A DNA stretch of 64,000 bases from Clostridiales bacterium (GTDB taxonomy: Bacteria; Bacillota; Clostridia; Peptostreptococcales; Acidaminobacteraceae), in assembly GCA_016342415.1 (NCBI GenBank), contig JAEIOD010000004.1, forward strand, positions 1 through 64,000, in the 5' to 3' direction. Below, in pieces: positions 1 to 7,025 of the stretch. Every line of letters begins with the position of its first letter. Within the stretch, counting starts at the first letter, position 1. The translations under genes were made by a program, and so were the position numbers. Under the pieces are notes generated by a model that was not told the DNA's origin, made no database searches, and saw only the letters and a program-made list of their open reading frames with translations.

Positions 1-52
1 AAGGCTACATAATATAAATTTCTTCATACTACATAACCATTAAATTATACAG

Positions 53-244
53 TTATCTTAAGTTGGTGACATTGATCACACGACCAGCTATTTTATAAGT
101 TTCATCTAAAGTTGCAATTTCTGAAATGGTATGTTTTCTTTCATAACGATAGGGATAGGGATTTATACCTTCCTCTCGTAGTTTGTTAACTTTCTCTAAA
201 CGATTAGAGATGTGTTCATTAAAATCATCAAATAAATGTCTCAT
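53..244 (-). pseudogene. lysS: Lysyl-tRNA synthetase N-terminal stump (severed lysS)
   Basis: A 63-codon reading frame starts at an ATG (244) seven bases or so after a strong AAGGAGG site. Its residues resemble the N-terminus of class II LysRS: NEHISNRLEKVNKLREEGIN, then PYPYRYERKHTISEIA, then GRVINV, where the anticodon-binding OB fold begins. An in-frame TAA follows NLR. The next 52 bases to the window edge carry further stops and no continuation of LysRS in any frame, so a single substitution or indel would not restore it. Full LysRS is about 490 residues. The lysine-type T-box upstream supports the identity. I read it as a remnant; a short expressed LysRS-like peptide is possible. Confidence 0.72.
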
Positions 245-384
245 AATATCCTCCTTCGATCTAATTGGGGATAGTTTCTTAAAGATTGAATGCAACAAGA
301 AATGCTTTCTGGCACTTTCTATTTCGTAAGCTGTGAAAATACTTTATTCATAGATTTCAAACATACACATGATTTGAAATTTTA

Positions 385-656
385 CAAATAAAAAAACTCC
401 CGTTCTCAAGACTATGTCTTGAGGACGAAAGTTACTTCGCGTTACCACCTCAATTTGTTCATGCATCACCACATAAACCTCTTCAAGTACTATCATACTC
501 TATCTCTGTAACGGGAGAAACCCGGCGTATTATCATTTTCAATCCATACGCTGCTCAGAGGCTTTTTTCAATTTATCTTCACTACGTCTTCTCACCACCA
601 GACGTTCTCTGAAAGTTTCAATAAATTTACTCTTCTCATCTTCGCTTTTAATAATA
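385..656 (-). promoter_or_regulatory. T-box leader riboswitch, specifier AAA (Lys)
   Basis: On the minus strand the leader carries the conserved T-box core GGTGGTAACGCG (near 439-451). This is followed by a strong terminator hairpin, CTCAAGAC-ATA-GTCTTGAG, then AACGGGAG and seven Ts (390-427). Upstream lie Stem I elements: an AGAGAA motif near 607, GGTGGTGAGAAG near 590-600, and GAAAAAAGCC near 565, where AAA followed by a purine fits a lysine specifier codon. By the known mechanism, uncharged tRNA-Lys would stabilise the antiterminator and permit read-through. All expected parts look intact although the downstream gene is severed. Specifier assignment is by eye. Confidence 0.88.
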
Positions 657-661
657 TAATG

Positions 662-690
662 AGTATAGAATAATTTCTAAAACTTGTCAA
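662..690 (-). promoter_or_regulatory. Sigma-A promoter of the T-box leader
   Basis: Minus-strand TTGACA (685-690) and TATACT (662-667) are separated by exactly 17 bases. The predicted start lies a few bases before Stem I of the T-box, so the leader has an apparently functional promoter. Confidence 0.8.
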
Positions 691-715
691 CAACAATATA
701 TTAAACTATTACAAT

Positions 716-749
716 TTCAAAAAATTAAGCCAGATCAATTGATCTGGCT
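716..749 (-). terminator. Terminator after nhaC
   Basis: The 22-base perfect palindrome at 728-749 (AGCCAGATCAA and its complement) lies 11 bases after the nhaC stop. On the minus strand it is followed by TTAATTTTTT. Confidence 0.75.
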
Positions 750-760
750 AATTATTTATA

Positions 761-2170
761 CTATGCAGCTTTTTCTTCAACTTCAGCAGGATGCATTGTA
801 AATCCAGTATATCCGTAAATTACAGAGATAATTGGGTTACAGATGTTGATTATACAGTAAGGAACATAAGCAAATGGAGCTAAGCCTAATGTACTAATCA
901 TATACGCACCACATGTGTTCCAAGGAACTAATGGAGAAGTAAGTGTAGCTGAATCTTCTAATGCTCTAGATAAGTTTTTAGGATGTAATCCCATCTTATC
1001 ATAAGCTTCTTTGTACATTCTACCAGGAATAACGATAGCTAAGTATTGGTCTCCAGCAATAATATTCATGAAGATAGCAGTTAATACTGTAGATAAAACA
1101 AGTCCACCTCTACCTTTAAGAAGAGATAAAATTCCATCAGCTAAAGCTCTCAACATACCAGTCTTTTCCATAACACCACCAAATGTTAATGCACATAAGA
1201 TCAGTGAAATAGTCCACATCATAGAATCCATACCACCACGGTTAAGTAAATCATTTACCATGCCAACGCCAGTATCAAATTCATTACCATAATGTAAAAC
1301 ACTGATTGTATCCAGTAAGTTATATCCATCTTGGAATACTAACATTGCTACAGCACCAAGAAGTGCACCACCGAATAATCCAGGAATTGCAGGAACTTTC
1401 ATGATAACAGCACCGATTACAATTACAGGAATAAGTAATAATAATGGATTGATTGTAAATGTGCTTTCTAAAGCAGCAAATACTTCATTAATTGCTGATT
1501 GATCTACATTTCCAGAAGCTTGTAATCCTAAAATACCAAACACTATAAGCGCGATGATATAAGAAGGACCTGTTGTATAAACCATATGCTTGATATGATC
1601 AAATAATTTAGCACCAGATACAGCAGGAGCTAAGTTTGTAGTGTCTGACAATGGAGACATCTTATCACCAAAGTAAGCACCAGAGATAATTGCACCACCG
1701 ATCATGTTAATATTGATCCCAAGACCTGTACCAACACCCATAAGCGCGATACCTACTGTAGCAGCTGTAGTCCATGAAGAACCAGTAGCCAATGCAACAA
1801 TAGAACAAATTAATAATGTTGCGATTAAGAATATTCCCGGAGATAAAACTTTTAATCCGTAGTAAATCATTGTTGGAACAATACCTGAAGCAATCCAAGT
1901 ACCTACTACCATACCAATAATCATTAGGATTATTATTGCACCCATTGACATCTTAATTACGTCTACAATACCTTCTTCTAATTCAACCCAAGTGTACTTT
2001 AGAACCACCATAGCAAATATTGCTGCGAACATCGCTGCAGTAAATAATGGAATATGTACATCTGCGCCGCCATCCTTGATGATGATTACATAAAACAAAC
2101 TAACCATCAGGAATAAGATTGGTATTAACGCCATACCTATTGTTGCTTTTTTCTTTTGATTTTGATTCAA
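761..2170 (-). CDS. nhaC: NhaC-family Na+/H+ antiporter
   Basis: A 469-residue polytopic membrane protein, the usual size for the NhaC family. Hydrophobic segments begin at residue 10 and continue through most of the chain. The family core is visible: GSSW (130-133), a glycine-rich segment, and GDKMSPLSDTTNLAP (168-182). Family members exchange protons for sodium, and some relatives exchange malate for lactate; the substrate here cannot be settled from sequence. The start is TTG at 2170, chosen because GGGGGG lies eight bases upstream and the protein then begins MNQNQKKK. The gene is monocistronic, with a terminator at 716-749. Its place next to the lysS stump gives no functional clue. Confidence 0.88.
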   Translation of the reverse strand: MNQNQKKKATIGMALIPILFLMVSLFYVIIIKDGGADVHIPLFTAAMFAAIFAMVVLKYTWVELEEGIVDVIKMSMGAIIILMIIGMVVGTWIASGIVPTMIYYGLKVLSPGIFLIATLLICSIVALATGSSWTTAATVGIALMGVGTGLGININMIGGAIISGAYFGDKMSPLSDTTNLAPAVSGAKLFDHIKHMVYTTGPSYIIALIVFGILGLQASGNVDQSAINEVFAALESTFTINPLLLLIPVIVIGAVIMKVPAIPGLFGGALLGAVAMLVFQDGYNLLDTISVLHYGNEFDTGVGMVNDLLNRGGMDSMMWTISLILCALTFGGVMEKTGMLRALADGILSLLKGRGGLVLSTVLTAIFMNIIAGDQYLAIVIPGRMYKEAYDKMGLHPKNLSRALEDSATLTSPLVPWNTCGAYMISTLGLAPFAYVPYCIINICNPIISVIYGYTGFTMHPAEVEEKAA

Positions 2171-2643
2171 AATAATTCCCCCCTTTTATAAATTCTCTTA
2201 TATTATATTATAAGCATCTCAAAAAAACTCATAAAAATACGTAATATCTTAAAATTTGTTAATTATTTATAAAGTTCAGAATTTTTTCGTATTTAAATAC
2301 AATTCGAGCTCCGCTGTTAATTATTTCACTAATTAATGTTTATGCAAAGGTTTTCCTGACATATTTCAAATATTGAATTGCAAAATTCGCGAAATCACTT
2401 CCTAGGATACAACACTTACCATCTAACGTTTACGCATATGTATACAACGATATAAATATCTATGCAGATATGTTAAAAAAAAGACAAACTCAAGAGTTTA
2501 CCCTGTATTTTTGTGAATTTTATTTAGATTTTGAATCATAATAGCTCATTATGAAATTTGACAATAATCGAGTATTTTTTTATAAGCATTATATTCCGAT
2601 TTAAATAACTCAACATTATGAGGTTCAAAGAAAAGAATTGTGA
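2171..2643. other. Intergenic region, nhaC to APH-fold gene
   Basis: No convincing reading frame or RNA gene is visible. A short hairpin at 2486-2499 (AAACTC-AA-GAGTTT) followed on the minus strand by GTC and eight Ts looks like the terminator of the APH-fold gene, about 145 bases past its stop. A TATAATATAAT stretch just upstream of nhaC may hold its -10 element. The rest is plain AT-rich sequence. Confidence 0.5.
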
Positions 2644-3327
2644 TCAATCTGAACAGTACCACTCGTAGAATATCCTGTTTGTCAGATATTTTTTGATGTA
2701 TTCCAGTTCAACATTTGACCAAGCGATTTGGTCACATACCATAATTGCGTCTGAATATTCTCTAGTACCTATAGTTGGAGAAAATTCTATGATTAATGGT
2801 TCCAATAAATCATCAAAAGTTATATTACCACCTAGATCACTATGAATGATTTGACCACTATTTCTACTCCCTTTAAACAAACGCATTAATAAAGACTCTA
2901 CGATTGCCTTTGATGACTGATACATCTCTTCAGGTAGTTTCCTTTCATGCCATACAACCCTATGAGCATTTGACCAAGGATCGTCCGAATATGGTATATC
3001 ATCAAAAGACCGCCCCTTTAAGTCACTTTGAAATGCTTTTGATACCTCCAGCTTCTCATCGATTAAACCATCCTTTTCATAGCCAACCTCAAATCGTGTA
3101 CACAGATAATTATTATAAACATAATTACAATCAATGGACCGAATCGGTTTTGAAATCCTGTACCCTTTGGGGCTCAACTTATCCAAAACACTCATACACC
3201 AATTGGCATACCGGCTATCAATAACCGGTTTAAGGACATAATCTCCCACTTTAATAGAAGTACCTTGTCCTCCAGAAAGCTTAATCTCTGTGCCTGTTAT
3301 ATTGAAAGCTCGTATAATGTCTTGCAT
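2644..3327 (-). CDS. APH-fold (aminoglycoside phosphotransferase-like) protein, function unknown
   Basis: A 227-residue soluble protein. A kinase-like nucleotide-binding start is suggested by the glycine-rich region and KVGDYVLKP (about 26-34). The catalytic-loop equivalent HSDLGGN (162-168) matches the APH/choline-kinase Brenner pattern HxDxxxxN. It is followed by PLIIEFSP (177-184), where the usual DxD or DFG-type aspartate is glutamate. The layout resembles a short family of uncharacterised APH-like proteins (TIGR02569-like, from memory). The substrate is unknown, and nothing indicates drug resistance. ATG at 3327 follows GGGGGG. The gene is alone between the SRP operon terminator and a long spacer. 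The N-lobe is short, so activity is uncertain. Confidence 0.6.
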   Translation of the reverse strand: MQDIIRAFNITGTEIKLSGGQGTSIKVGDYVLKPVIDSRYANWCMSVLDKLSPKGYRISKPIRSIDCNYVYNNYLCTRFEVGYEKDGLIDEKLEVSKAFQSDLKGRSFDDIPYSDDPWSNAHRVVWHERKLPEEMYQSSKAIVESLLMRLFKGSRNSGQIIHSDLGGNITFDDLLEPLIIEFSPTIGTREYSDAIMVCDQIAWSNVELEYIKKYLTNRIFYEWYCSD

Positions 3328-3370
3328 ACGCCCCCCTTATATACTATTATTTTTTCATACATACAGTATA

Positions 3371-3400
3371 AAAAAATAATACACTGCTATGCAGTGTATT
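3371..3400 (-). terminator. Terminator of the SRP operon
   Basis: The inverted repeat AATACACTGC-TAT-GCAGTGTATT (3378-3400) is followed on the minus strand by ATTTTTTT. It overlaps the khpA stop codon and so ends the operon tightly after khpA. Confidence 0.88.
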
Positions 3401-3632
3401 AATCTTGTATAATTTCAACAGTTACTCGTTTTTTAGTCTTTGTCGCAGCAGCTTTCACTACTGTTCTAATCGCTTTTGCAATACGACCTTGTTTACCGAT
3501 AACTTTTCCCATATCATCAGGACTCACACGCAATTCAACAATTACAGATTGAGCTCCTTCCACTTCGTTAACTTTAACAGCTTCAGGATTATCAACTAAC
3601 GATTGAGCGATTAATTTAACCAGTTCACCCAT
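3399..3632 (-). CDS. khpA: KhpA, KH-domain RNA-binding protein
   Basis: A 77-residue single KH-domain protein (YlqC family). The GxxG RNA-binding loop is VIGKQGR (44-50), followed by a basic helix. In other Firmicutes KhpA pairs with KhpB/Jag to form an RNA chaperone that influences cell elongation and division. It lies 24 bases after rpsP, the standard partner gene. In most relatives rimM, trmD and rplS follow, but here a terminator overlaps the khpA stop. ATG at 3632 is preceded by AGGAGGTG. Confidence 0.93.
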   Translation of the reverse strand: MGELVKLIAQSLVDNPEAVKVNEVEGAQSVIVELRVSPDDMGKVIGKQGRIAKAIRTVVKAAATKTKKRVTVEIIQD

Positions 3633-3656
3633 TTGGACACCTCCTAGTGATTAATC

Positions 3657-3905
3657 TTACTTAGTGATGATACCTTCAGATTTAAGTAATCTCTTTACTG
3701 TCTCAGTTGGTTGAGCACCAGTTGATAACCATTTTTGAACTTTCTCAGCATCAACTTTTAAAGTCTTCTCTTCGCTCATTGGGTTATAGTAACCTACTTG
3801 CTCAATAATTCTTCCGTCTCTTGGTGAACGAGAATCTGCTACTACTAGTCTATAAAAAGGCTTCTTTTTAGTTCCCATTCTCTTCATTCTAATCTTAACT
3901 GCCAT
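3657..3905 (-). CDS. rpsP: 30S ribosomal protein S16
   Basis: An 82-residue protein with the S16 signature start [20 protein letters not shown], followed by the conserved [14 protein letters not shown] segment (29-43). S16 binds 16S rRNA early in 30S assembly. The length is typical. It follows ffh and precedes khpA in the SRP operon. ATG at 3905 has a clear TAGGAGG site. Confidence 0.97.
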   Translation of the reverse strand: MAVKIRMKRMGTKKKPFYRLVVADSRSPRDGRIIEQVGYYNPMSEEKTLKVDAEKVQKWLSTGAQPTETVKRLLKSEGIITK

Positions 3906-3963
3906 AATTGTACCTCCTAGGTATATAATATTTATTAATAGTAATTATACTAATACTAACTTA

Positions 3964-5301
3964 TTAAAACGGTAGCCCCATGCCACCTTTTTTCATTTTT
4001 TTAGCGAATGCAGGATTATTAAACTGCTTCATCATTTTTTTAGTTTGTGCGTGTTGCTTCAATAGTTTATTGACTGCATTTACTGTCGAGCCACTACCCA
4101 AAGCAATTCTTTTTCTTCTGTTCGCATTGATTAGCTGAGGATTTTTTCTTTCCTCAGGTGTCATAGATTGAATAATCGCTTCTAATCTTACAAACTCTTT
4201 TTCATCTACATCAATACCCTTCATGGCTTTGCTGTTCATACCCGGAATCATTTTTAGCAAATCCCCGATAGGTCCCATATTTTTCATTTGTTGTAACTGA
4301 TCCAGAAAATCTTCCAAGTCGAATTCATTCTTTCTCATCTTCGACTCAAGCTTCTTCATTTTATCTTCATCCATGTTGAGTTGGGCTTTTTCAATTAAAG
4401 AAAGTACATCACCCATACCAAGGATTCTTGAAGCCATTCTATCAGGATGGAATTCCTCTAAGTCGGTTAATTTTTCACCGACACCTACGAATTTAATCGG
4501 TTTCCCTGTAACAGCTCTTACTGAAAGAGCCGCACCACCACGTGAATCACCATCAAGCTTTGTTAAAATAACACCATTAACATCTAATTTTTTATCAAAT
4601 GTTTCAGCAACATTAACTGCATCCTGACCTGTCATAGCATCAATTACCAGTAAAATTTCATGCGGCTTAACTATGCCTTTAACATCTTCAAGTTCATCCA
4701 TTAACGCTTCATCTATATGCAAACGACCTGCTGTATCGATAATCAATACATCATAACCTTTTACTTGAGCTTCTTTCAAAGCTTCACGTGCAATTATTCT
4801 AGGATCTTCTTGACCCATTGAAAATACTGGAATATCTAATTGTCCACCAACAACTTGAAGTTGCTTAATCGCTGCAGGTCTGTAAATATCACATGCCGCT
4901 AAAAGTGGTCTCTTTCCTTTTCCTTTAATAAAGTTACCAAGCTTTCCAGCCATAGTTGTTTTACCAGCACCTTGTAAACCACATAACATGATTACCGTAG
5001 GCGGTTGAGATGCAAAATCTAATTTTTCAACTTTCTCTCCCATTAAGCTTGTTAATTCCTCATTAACAATCTTTACAACCATTTGACCAGGTGTAAGGCT
5101 TTTCATAACCTCTTCACCTACGGCTCTTTCAGAAACTGTTTTTATAAACTTCTTAACAATCATAAAGTTTACATCGGCTTCAAGAAGTGCCAACTTGATT
5201 TCTCTCATTGCATCTTTTATATCTTTTTCACTCAATTTACCTTTTCCCTTAAGGAATTTAAAGGTATCTTGAAGTTTATCTGCTAAACTTTCAAAAGCCA
5301 T
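3964..5301 (-). CDS. ffh: Signal recognition particle GTPase Ffh
   Basis: A 445-residue SRP54 protein. The order is the N-domain helical bundle (1-95); the G domain with P-loop GLQGAGKTT (108-116), DTAGR (188-192) and TKLDGD (246-251); and a methionine-rich M domain from about 300 to the end, with the RNA-binding segment near GSGSTVNAV. Ffh binds signal sequences and SRP RNA and docks with FtsY at the membrane. It lies eight bases after ylxM, which is known to modulate SRP in streptococci. The gene for the SRP RNA was not found in this window. Confidence 0.97.
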   Translation of the reverse strand: MAFESLADKLQDTFKFLKGKGKLSEKDIKDAMREIKLALLEADVNFMIVKKFIKTVSERAVGEEVMKSLTPGQMVVKIVNEELTSLMGEKVEKLDFASQPPTVIMLCGLQGAGKTTMAGKLGNFIKGKGKRPLLAACDIYRPAAIKQLQVVGGQLDIPVFSMGQEDPRIIAREALKEAQVKGYDVLIIDTAGRLHIDEALMDELEDVKGIVKPHEILLVIDAMTGQDAVNVAETFDKKLDVNGVILTKLDGDSRGGAALSVRAVTGKPIKFVGVGEKLTDLEEFHPDRMASRILGMGDVLSLIEKAQLNMDEDKMKKLESKMRKNEFDLEDFLDQLQQMKNMGPIGDLLKMIPGMNSKAMKGIDVDEKEFVRLEAIIQSMTPEERKNPQLINANRRKRIALGSGSTVNAVNKLLKQHAQTKKMMKQFNNPAFAKKMKKGGMGLPF

Positions 5302-5309
5302 CTTGCCCT

Positions 5310-5681
5310 CTATTCTATCATCTCTTCGATGTCGTTTATCACAATAGAAACAACTTCTTTGACTTTAATTCTTAAAGCTTTCTCATCATGATCAACTATT
5401 TGAGATAAATCCATCATCTTAATATTGATGTCATTTAATAATCTGTTGTTGTTATTAAATTTATCCATCAATCCCAATTTGTTTTCGTAATCTTCTAATG
5501 TTTTCGTTGCACGTTTCACAGCATCATGAACGCCTTGACGACTAATATTTAAATCCTCTGCAATTTCTCCAAGAGAAAAATCATCTAAACAGTAAAGACT
5601 TAAAACATCTTTTTGTTTAGCAGTGAGTAGTTCTCCGTAGAAAGCAAACAAGTCTGCAACGAGCATTTTCTTTGATAACAT
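5310..5681 (-). CDS. ylxM: YlxM, SRP-operon helix-turn-helix protein
   Basis: A UPF0122 protein of about 123 residues. The N-terminal half carries a sigma-70 region 4-like helix-turn-helix: LTAKQKDVLSLYCLDDFSLG, then EIAEDLNISRQGVHDAV. The C-terminal half is a charged helical tail. YlxM homologues bind SRP components and affect GTPase activity; a direct DNA role is unproven. Two ATGs are adjacent (5684 and 5681). The second gives better spacing to AGGAG. It is the first gene after an internal promoter and a 5' hairpin, and is followed closely by ffh. Confidence 0.92.
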   Translation of the reverse strand: MLSKKMLVADLFAFYGELLTAKQKDVLSLYCLDDFSLGEIAEDLNISRQGVHDAVKRATKTLEDYENKLGLMDKFNNNNRLLNDINIKMMDLSQIVDHDEKALRIKVKEVVSIVINDIEEMIE

Positions 5682-5693
5682 CATATCTCCTAG

Positions 5694-5717
5694 CTGTAAA
5701 GGTGTTTTACTTTACAG
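5694..5717 (-). promoter_or_regulatory. 5' stem-loop at the predicted start of the ylxM-ffh mRNA
   Basis: CTGTAAAG and CTTTACAG form a perfect eight-pair stem around an eight-base loop. The hairpin's 5' end falls where transcription from the promoter at 5722-5750 should begin, and it stops just before the AGGAG of ylxM. It could protect the mRNA end or tune translation; both are inference. Confidence 0.55.
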
Positions 5718-5721
5718 GAGA

Positions 5722-5750
5722 ATTATATAGGAGTCCCGATACAAAGTCAA
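5722..5750 (-). promoter_or_regulatory. Internal sigma-A promoter for ylxM-ffh-rpsP-khpA
   Basis: Minus-strand TTGACT (5745-5750), a 17-base spacer and TATAAT (5722-5727). No terminator is evident after ftsY, so this adds to read-through from upstream. Confidence 0.78.
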
Positions 5751-5799
5751 GACTTTTTGACATTTTACAAATTATTTTTTATTACTGACAAACAAAATT

Positions 5800-7014
5800 T
5801 TATTCGCCAAGTAGAGCCTCTGCAAAACTACGCGGATCAAACCTTTGAAGGTCATCAATACCTTCACCTACACCAATTAATTTCACTGGAATATTCAGTT
5901 CATGATTAACCGCTAGAACAGCACCACCTTTTGCAGAACCATCTAATTTAGTTAAAACAATACCACTGATAGGAGTTACTTCTTTAAAAAGTTTTGCCTG
6001 TTGAATTGCATTTTGTCCAGTTGTACCATCCAATACCAGCAAAACTTCTTTTTCAGCAGCCGGATATTCTCTTTCTACAACTTTAAAGACTTTTTCCAGC
6101 TCCTTCATCAAGTTTTTCTTATTATGAAGTCTTCCGGCAGTATCAACGATAAGAACTTCCGCATTTCTTGAACGCGCTGCATGCACAGCATCATATACAA
6201 CTGCTGCTGGATCAGAACCTTCAGATTGTGCGATAACTTCAACACCACTTCTATCGCCCCATACTTTTAACTGATCGATTGCTGCCGCTCTAAAGGTATC
6301 AGCTGCAGCTAATAAGACCTCTTTACCCTCTTTTTTAAGAAGATTGGTGATTTTTCCAATAGAAGTTGTTTTACCAGCTCCGTTTACACCAATAACAAAT
6401 ACTATCGAAGGTGGATTATCAACTCTAAGGTCAGGTTCCTCATGTGTCATCATTTCAACAAGAACATCTTTCAGTACCGGCTTTACATCTTTTGAATCAG
6501 TAATCTTCCTTAAAGTTAACTCATCTCTAAGTTTATCAATGATATCCATTGTAGTAGACATACCAACATCAGCCATAACAAGGATTTCTTCAATTTCTTC
6601 TAATAATTCTTCATCAATCTTACCATAGTTGTTAATAAGATTATCGATTTTATCAGTAAAATTCTTTTGAGTCTTTAACAGTCCATCTTGTAGTTTTGCA
6701 AAAAATGATTTTTTCTTTGGTTTTTCTACTACCTTCTCGACAAACTCTTCAATATCTTCTTGAACCTCTTCGATTACATCTTCTGTCTCAACGATAACGT
6801 CATGAGTTTCTTCTTTTATCTCTTCAATAACTTCTTCTTTTATCTCTTCAATAACTTCTTCTTTTATCTCTTCAATAACTTCTTCAACATTACTGTTTGT
6901 ATCATTTAATTCAGCTTCTAACTCAGCTTCAATTTCATCATTAGAAAATTGACCTTCAATTTCATCATTTACTTCTTCTTTTTTTTCTTTTTTACCAAAT
7001 AACTTTTTAAACAT
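5800..7014 (-). CDS. ftsY: SRP receptor GTPase FtsY
   Basis: A 404-residue SRP receptor. An acidic A domain (1-95) contains three perfect copies of VIEEIKEE (46-69). The N domain spans about 100-200. The G domain has P-loop GVNGAGKTT (209-217), the insertion-box sequence AAADTFRAAA (236-245), DTAGR (291-295) and a TKLDGSAKGG motif. FtsY receives SRP-ribosome complexes at the membrane next to SecYEG. ATG at 7014 has a TAGGAGA site and lies 11 bases after smc. The acidic repeat is exact at the nucleotide level, which suggests recent copy-number change in a domain tolerant of length variation. Confidence 0.96.
   Translation of the reverse strand: MFKKLFGKKEKKEEVNDEIEGQFSNDEIEAELEAELNDTNSNVEEVIEEIKEEVIEEIKEEVIEEIKEETHDVIVETEDVIEEVQEDIEEFVEKVVEKPKKKSFFAKLQDGLLKTQKNFTDKIDNLINNYGKIDEELLEEIEEILVMADVGMSTTMDIIDKLRDELTLRKITDSKDVKPVLKDVLVEMMTHEEPDLRVDNPPSIVFVIGVNGAGKTTSIGKITNLLKKEGKEVLLAAADTFRAAAIDQLKVWGDRSGVEVIAQSEGSDPAAVVYDAVHAARSRNAEVLIVDTAGRLHNKKNLMKELEKVFKVVEREYPAAEKEVLLVLDGTTGQNAIQQAKLFKEVTPISGIVLTKLDGSAKGGAVLAVNHELNIPVKLIGVGEGIDDLQRFDPRSFAEALLGE
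6808..6879 (-). repeat. Three perfect 24-bp tandem repeats in ftsY
   Basis: Three identical in-frame 24-base units (6808-6831, 6832-6855, 6856-6879) encode VIEEIKEE three times in the FtsY acidic domain. The start of a partial fourth copy follows at 6880. Copy-number change would keep the frame. Confidence 0.92.
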
Positions 7015-7025
7015 TATGTCTTCTC

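Noticed and set aside
1..52. Continuation of lysS after a single frameshift, or a new ORF beginning MKKFILCSL at 27
   Set aside because: All three minus-strand frames lack LysRS similarity and the LysRS frame meets further stops. The MKKFILCSL start has no clear ribosome site and only nine codons are visible.
6808..6879. Short direct repeats considered as a CRISPR array
   Set aside because: The 24-base units are contiguous without spacers and are in-frame coding repeats of ftsY.
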